The position numbers were made by a program, and so were the translations under genes. A model generated the notes under the pieces. It did no database searches, had not been told where the DNA came from, and saw nothing but the letters and a program-made list of their open reading frames with translations. Positions 59,668 to 64,000 of a stretch of 64,000 nt of DNA are shown piece by piece. This DNA is from Prochlorococcus sp. AG-402-L09. Its GTDB lineage: Bacteria > Cyanobacteriota > Cyanobacteriia > PCC-6307 > Cyanobiaceae. Within the stretch, counting starts at the first letter, position 1, and each line of letters begins with the position of its first letter. The DNA is taken from positions 56,822-120,821 of the forward strand of contig QCIK01000006.1 in the NCBI GenBank assembly GCA_003216715.1. The letters are read 5' to 3'.

Positions 59668-59732
59668 TTCTTTTATTTTACCTAGTTTTTCTAAATTATT
59701 TATATTCTATTACCTAATTGTTCTTGAGTAAA

Positions 59733-60131
59733 TTAAATAATGTATTTTTTTGCTTTCTCTATTAAGGAGTGAGCTTTTTTTAAATCTATTATTGGAATTC
59801 TTCCTGTTCGAAGAATTCGTTCAAAGCGACCAGTTTTTTGAACTAGCTCTTGAGGAGTAAGTCGTGAAATGGCCTTGTTAGAAATCAATCCTGAGTGCAT
59901 TAACAAGGCAGCTTCGTTAAGTTGAATATCTAAAGTACATATAAAATAGGCTATGCATTTAAGTCTTTTTAGATTGCGAACACTACCCAGACTCCCATAG
60001 ATTAGATGATTTATTTCTTCATCACTAATAGTTAATAAAGAATCCCATGTCTTTATATTATTTGATATGAGTATTTTTTCTTCTTGATAAAAATTTTTAG
60101 GAAGATCTTTCAATAATGACTTATTATTCAT
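59733..60131 (-). CDS. DUF4332-like helical protein
   Basis: A 132-residue soluble protein of helical type with repeated helix-hairpin-helix-like segments: NNIKTWDSLLTISDEEINHLIYGSLGSVRNLKRLKCIAYF and SGLISNKAISRLTPQELVQKTGRFERIL. This resembles DUF4332, whose function is unknown and which may bind nucleic acid through its HhH-like units. Its start overlaps the stop of the Ycf51-like gene by 8 bases, indicating a joint transcript. Confidence 0.68.
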   Translation of the reverse strand: MNNKSLLKDLPKNFYQEEKILISNNIKTWDSLLTISDEEINHLIYGSLGSVRNLKRLKCIAYFICTLDIQLNEAALLMHSGLISNKAISRLTPQELVQKTGRFERILRTGRIPIIDLKKAHSLIEKAKKYII

Positions 60132-60663
60132 CAGTCTCTAATGAGGTAATTTCTTCAATATCAGCATCATTAGTTAAATATTCACTTGGAGAATAATTCC
60201 TTTCTGGTAATTCTATTATCTTTGATTCTTTTAAATCATTTATTAATTCACCTAGAATGATAGGTTTACTTATTCCATCACCAGCGGATTCTATCTTCCT
60301 GAGTCTGACTTTGACCTGAGCGCCATTTCTTCCTCCCCCTTTCAAATTACCAGCTATTTGTAACAATGTTGGTTTGATAGCTTCTTTAGGGAAATCATTT
60401 GATGCTTGTGCAACAACTAAATCAAATCCATTGTCATAAACGATAGGAGCATATTTATAACCTTCGACATTAAACGGAGGAGTATAACTTTGCTCAAAGG
60501 CCCAGCAACTAGCAGAAAGTAAAAGTGTAAAAATTGTTGTCCCAGTGAGTCGGAATTTAATTCCCCAGTTAAATAAATAAGCCAAAATAGTCAAGACGCC
60601 AAGTCCTGAGCCTCCCCAGGCTAGCCATTTTGTAACATCTTGGATAACTTCACTCATAGACAT
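60124..60663 (-). CDS. Ycf51 (DUF2518) family membrane protein
   Basis: A 179-residue protein found in cyanobacteria and red-lineage plastids. It has two N-terminal membrane helices (about 15-32 and 40-55, WLAWGGSGLGVLTILAYLF and FTLLLSASCWAF) and a soluble rest with FNVEGYKYAPIVYDNGFDLVVAQASNDFP and VKVRLRKIE. The C-terminal 30 residues are acidic. Function is unknown. It is divergent from the large TamB-like gene, with a 67-base gap between them. Confidence 0.82.
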   Translation of the reverse strand: MSMSEVIQDVTKWLAWGGSGLGVLTILAYLFNWGIKFRLTGTTIFTLLLSASCWAFEQSYTPPFNVEGYKYAPIVYDNGFDLVVAQASNDFPKEAIKPTLLQIAGNLKGGGRNGAQVKVRLRKIESAGDGISKPIILGELINDLKESKIIELPERNYSPSEYLTNDADIEEITSLETDE

Positions 60664-60730
60664 AGGCTGGTTTCTCCTGAATTGATTCTTTATAGTTTGT
60701 TAGCTCCCCCAAGTATGAGAATAATGTTTC

Positions 60731-63700
60731 ATGGGAGATGAGTGGAGTTCTAAAAGATTAAAGCGATGGGGACTTGCTGGAACCTTTGCGGCGTTGGGTG
60801 GTGTTTTGATTTGGAGTGGCGCAGATCTACTAGTAGATAGGACTATAAGTCGCTTTTCTCCAGAAATAGAAAAAACATTATCTAATTCATTAGGTCATCC
60901 CTTAAAAATAGGTTCATACAGAGGTCTTAAGCCATGGGGAGTTGAGTTGGGGCCAACAAGGCTACTTCCAGGTATTAAAGATTCTTCTTCAGTTAATATT
61001 TCAAATTTAACCATTAAATTCGCTCCTTTCGCGAGTTTATTTAATTGGCAACCAGTTGCAATATTTAATCCAAAAGGAACAGAAATTAATTTAAACAAAA
61101 ATGATACTGGTTCGTTTTGGGTTGTTCCCCAGAATGACAATCCTAAAAAAATTAACCTTCAACTAAAATTTAATTTAAAAGAACCAACCAAAATTGCATT
61201 TAATTCTGGAGATACAATATTATTAGCGAAAGGTCATCTGTCTCTAAATCTTGCTAAGAAAAAGATTTATGGTGCGATTAAGCTCGACTCCAAAAGACAA
61301 GGAAGCCTCTATTTTGCAGGACAGGGGTATTGGGATGGAATCGAATTTCAAACTAAAGCAAAAATTAATAAACTTAGTCTTGGTATTTTTGAGAAAATTT
61401 TAGGAAATAATTCTAATATTATTACTAGAGGAAATGTAAATGGAAGTCTTAAATTGGGAGTTAAGAAAGGTTTGATAAGATGTAATGGTGATTTATTGTT
61501 TAATAATTTAACGCTAAGAGGAGGGCCTTTAAGTGATACGTTGTCTACAAAAAACTCACAAATAAAATGTGATAATAATAAGCTTAATTTGATTAATTCT
61601 AACTGGAATTATGGATATTTTGATATATCTAACTCATCTGAAATACCATTTTATAAAAAAGATAAAACTTATATAGATTCTGTAACTACTATTAAAATTA
61701 AAGATTTTGATCATAAACCACTTTCTTTAAAAATGAAATTACCGATTTCAGTGGTTGATAGACAATTTATTCCTGGAGAACTTAATGCCAATTTTAATTT
61801 AGAATCTTTTCCTTTAGGTGCTTTAAATCCAATACTAAATGCATCATTATTGGGAAAATTAAATACAAAAGGTGACTTTCATGGCCCATTATCTTCTCTC
61901 AACTCTAATATTAATCTTTCCTTAGACAATCCACAAATTAATGGTATTCGATTAAGGGAAAAATGGAGAGGTTCTTTTACTCGAATTCCAAGTGAGAAGA
62001 AATGGGGGAGTTTGAGAATGGAGTCAGAAGGAGCTTCTATAGCTGGGGATCTTCAAATTAACTTTAATAAGTATGGTGATGTTAATAATTTAAATCTAAA
62101 TAGATTAGGAGGTAAAATAAGTCTAAATCCTAAAGAAAATGCTTTTGAATGGAATGCTAATAAATTCAGATTAGATCGAGTAGAAGTTGCTTTCCCTCCA
62201 GAGAAAAGTTTTAAACGAATCTTTGGGGAAGTTTCAGGTAATGGAATATTTTCTCTTGATCCATTATTTCTTAATGGTGATTTGAGTTTAGATTATTTTA
62301 GATTGTTAGGTTTCAAATTAAAAAATGCAAGTATTAAAGGTCAAATTAAAAATTCAGAAACTAATTTAAAAGGTGAATTAATACCCTCTGAAAAAGGAAA
62401 GATTGAATTTGATATTAAGAATGGATCCGAATTTTCTTTGGTAGCTCAAGTGAAGGATGTAAGCTCTAGTTGGATTGCAACTACAGCTTTAGAGTTTCCT
62501 AAATTAGGATTGAAGTATTCAGATGCAATTGGTAAGGCTGAAGATTTAGAGAAATTTATAATTGGTTATCCCAATAGTTCTATAGATAGTCAGTTTGAAG
62601 CTTTAGTTAGGTCTCAGGATTCATATAGAGAAGAGATTGCCAAGATAAATAATAAGAGCATCATTAATCCTTATGATCTTAATGGAAAAATTAACGCTGA
62701 TATCAAATTAAGTGGTCCAAGTCTATCTGATTTAAAGTTAGAAGCCAAAGCCTTTGGCAAGGTTTGGACAAATAAATTGAAGATTATAAATTCTAATGAA
62801 ATAAGACCTTTTAATGCAACTTTTAATGGAAATCTAGCTTCAGGTATGGGAGATTTTTCTCTACTTAATTTTAATTTTTCATTATTATCTTTATTAGCGC
62901 CAATACCTTCGGCAGTTGATGGCTATTTTGGTTTAAAGGGTAAATATAGTTTAGCTAATTCAACTCCACGAGTTACAGCTGATTTAATTATTAAGGATAC
63001 AGTAATTTATAATAGAAATATTATTTTAGATAATGGAAATATTTTATTTAAAGATAATTATCTAGAGTTTGATATCGCTCTAAGGGATAAATCTTCGGTA
63101 AATCCTGTTAGGTTAGGTGGAATCTACCCATTAATTAGTTCCTACCCTATTGATTTAAAGGTAGAAAGTCATGGAGATGGGTTGGCGTTTTTGACTGGGA
63201 TAACGAAAGGGAATGTCTCTTGGACCTCAGGGACGGCTGATTTAAGCTTGTTGATTAAAGGGACCCCAGCTAAACCGCTTGCGAATGGTTTTTTGGTTTT
63301 GAAAAACAGTGAGCTACTTTTTCAAGATAAAGAAATTAATAATTTGAATAGCACAATAGTTTTTGATTTCGATCGACTTGAAGTCCGTAATCTCAAAGCA
63401 AATATAGGAGAAAACGGTATCATTAGCAGTCAAGGTGGAATTTCGTTATTTGATTCTCAATTAAGTGAAAGCGAGCCATTGGCTCTTTCTATAGAAAAAA
63501 CACGTATTAAAACGTTATTTACTGACATCAGCGCTTCATCTAACATTGTTATTAAAGGATCTATTTTGCAACCTCAATTAGCAGGTGAAGTTTTAATTTC
63601 AGAAGGTTCAATTTTTGTTAAAAGAGCAAATAATCCAGATAAGACAACCTCTGACAAATCTGATAGTTATAAAGATTCTAAGGTGAAAATAATTCGTAGA

Positions 63701-64000
63701 TTACCAGAAAAAAACTGGAACCAGAGAGAACCTCTGGTTTTGTTTATTCAAGATGAAGATGCGCCTGCAAGTCGAATAGTTAGTACTGGCTTGCCTAATG
63801 GATTTGAATCGATAGTATTTGACAATTTAAAGCTTGTACTCGGTTCTTCATTACGATTGGTTTCTCAACCCTTGGCAAGCTTTGAAACAAATGGATTCCT
63901 TCTCTTAAATGGTGCTTTTGACGAGACACTTGATGTTAGTGGAGTTATAAAACTTGTTAGTGGCTACGTTAATCTCTTTACGACTACTTTTAATCTAGAT
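60731..64000 (+). CDS. TamB-like (DUF490) translocation/assembly protein, 3' end beyond window
   Basis: An open frame of 1090 codons without a stop from ATG 60731 (MGDEWSSKRLKRWG) to the window end; I checked the frame at several points and saw no break. It begins with one membrane helix (about 13-30, WGLAGTFAALGGVLIWSG) followed by LGHPLKIGSYRGLKPWGVELGPTRL. The rest is beta-rich AsmA/TamB type: repeated GxVxGxLxxxG strands and near the end the DUF490 sequence GELNVSEG-like motifs and ETNGFLLLNGAFDETLDVSGVIKLVSG. Such bridge-like proteins move lipids or outer-membrane proteins between membranes. The end is missing. Confidence 0.85.
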   Translation, partial: MGDEWSSKRLKRWGLAGTFAALGGVLIWSGADLLVDRTISRFSPEIEKTLSNSLGHPLKIGSYRGLKPWGVELGPTRLLPGIKDSSSVNISNLTIKFAPFASLFNWQPVAIFNPKGTEINLNKNDTGSFWVVPQNDNPKKINLQLKFNLKEPTKIAFNSGDTILLAKGHLSLNLAKKKIYGAIKLDSKRQGSLYFAGQGYWDGIEFQTKAKINKLSLGIFEKILGNNSNIITRGNVNGSLKLGVKKGLIRCNGDLLFNNLTLRGGPLSDTLSTKNSQIKCDNNKLNLINSNWNYGYFDISNSSEIPFYKKDKTYIDSVTTIKIKDFDHKPLSLKMKLPISVVDRQFIPGELNANFNLESFPLGALNPILNASLLGKLNTKGDFHGPLSSLNSNINLSLDNPQINGIRLREKWRGSFTRIPSEKKWGSLRMESEGASIAGDLQINFNKYGDVNNLNLNRLGGKISLNPKENAFEWNANKFRLDRVEVAFPPEKSFKRIFGEVSGNGIFSLDPLFLNGDLSLDYFRLLGFKLKNASIKGQIKNSETNLKGELIPSEKGKIEFDIKNGSEFSLVAQVKDVSSSWIATTALEFPKLGLKYSDAIGKAEDLEKFIIGYPNSSIDSQFEALVRSQDSYREEIAKINNKSIINPYDLNGKINADIKLSGPSLSDLKLEAKAFGKVWTNKLKIINSNEIRPFNATFNGNLASGMGDFSLLNFNFSLLSLLAPIPSAVDGYFGLKGKYSLANSTPRVTADLIIKDTVIYNRNIILDNGNILFKDNYLEFDIALRDKSSVNPVRLGGIYPLISSYPIDLKVESHGDGLAFLTGITKGNVSWTSGTADLSLLIKGTPAKPLANGFLVLKNSELLFQDKEINNLNSTIVFDFDRLEVRNLKANIGENGIISSQGGISLFDSQLSESEPLALSIEKTRIKTLFTDISASSNIVIKGSILQPQLAGEVLISEGSIFVKRANNPDKTTSDKSDSYKDSKVKIIRRLPEKNWNQREPLVLFIQDEDAPASRIVSTGLPNGFESIVFDNLKLVLGSSLRLVSQPLASFETNGFLLLNGAFDETLDVSGVIKLVSGYVNLFTTTFNLD

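Overview
The window looks like about 64 kb of a Prochlorococcus chromosome, most likely a low-light-adapted lineage; no database search was possible, so this rests on gene content and order. The DNA is AT-rich and the genes are tightly packed, often overlapping by 4 to 50 bases. Pointers are the alpha-carboxysome operon with form IA RuBisCO, csoS1D and a CsoS1E-like shell protein, the cyanobacterial alkane pair (ado-aar), both protochlorophyllide reductases, ferrochelatase with a chlorophyll-binding tail, plastocyanin plus a cytochrome c6-like protein, and NdhL. TTG and GTG starts are common.

Layout. 1-9400: end-truncated cobO, a lone tyrosine recombinase, hemH, ilvB, a secreted SNase-like protein, pgeF (YfiH), a Tab2-like RNA-binding protein, an S1-domain protein and a creatininase-family hydrolase. 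9400-15800: ado, aar, accA, an SDR, trpF, an M50 protease and a lipoate-ligase-family protein. 16000-22000: chlorophyll block with por, chlL facing chlN-chlB, and two small conserved-looking genes. 22000-31800: carboxysome block csoS1D, rdgB (opposite strand), csoS1, cbbL, cbbS, csoS2, csoSCA, csoS4A, csoS4B, csoS1E-like, an acRAF-like gene and a small DUF3136-like gene. 31800-44200: ridA, gloB, hisG, an ABC exporter, GNAT, a pair of overlapping rSAM/selenodomain-type transferases, dnaA, a GST-domain protein divergent from gor, a CaCA antiporter and pyrC. 44200-49900: tRNA-Leu(UAA), ndhL, a DUF3007-like gene, trpA, a YciI-like gene, petJ-like, an HTH-like protein, DUF1232, a group 2-type sigma factor, hisIE and a QueD-like gene. 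49900-64000: clpB, petE, an epimerase, hemE, glgB, a CocE-type hydrolase, small genes, Ycf51-like, and a truncated TamB-like protein running off the end.

How it fits together. The central 10 kb encodes almost the whole alpha-carboxysome: shell hexamers, pentamers and a tandem-BMC shell protein, the CsoS2 scaffold, carbonic anhydrase, RuBisCO and a probable assembly factor. The three gaps separating csoS1, cbbL, cbbS and csoS2 each hold an RNA hairpin, which could set the very unequal amounts of these proteins. The 357-base leader in front of csoS1 carries a dyad matching the LysR/CbbR pattern. Around this lie tetrapyrrole supply (hemH, hemE, por, chlLNB), electron carriers and carbon storage (glgB).

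I found no clear new defence, mobile or biosynthetic system. The window is core genome, and the observations worth following are mainly regulatory sequences, unusual starts, and substituted active-site residues in otherwise known families.
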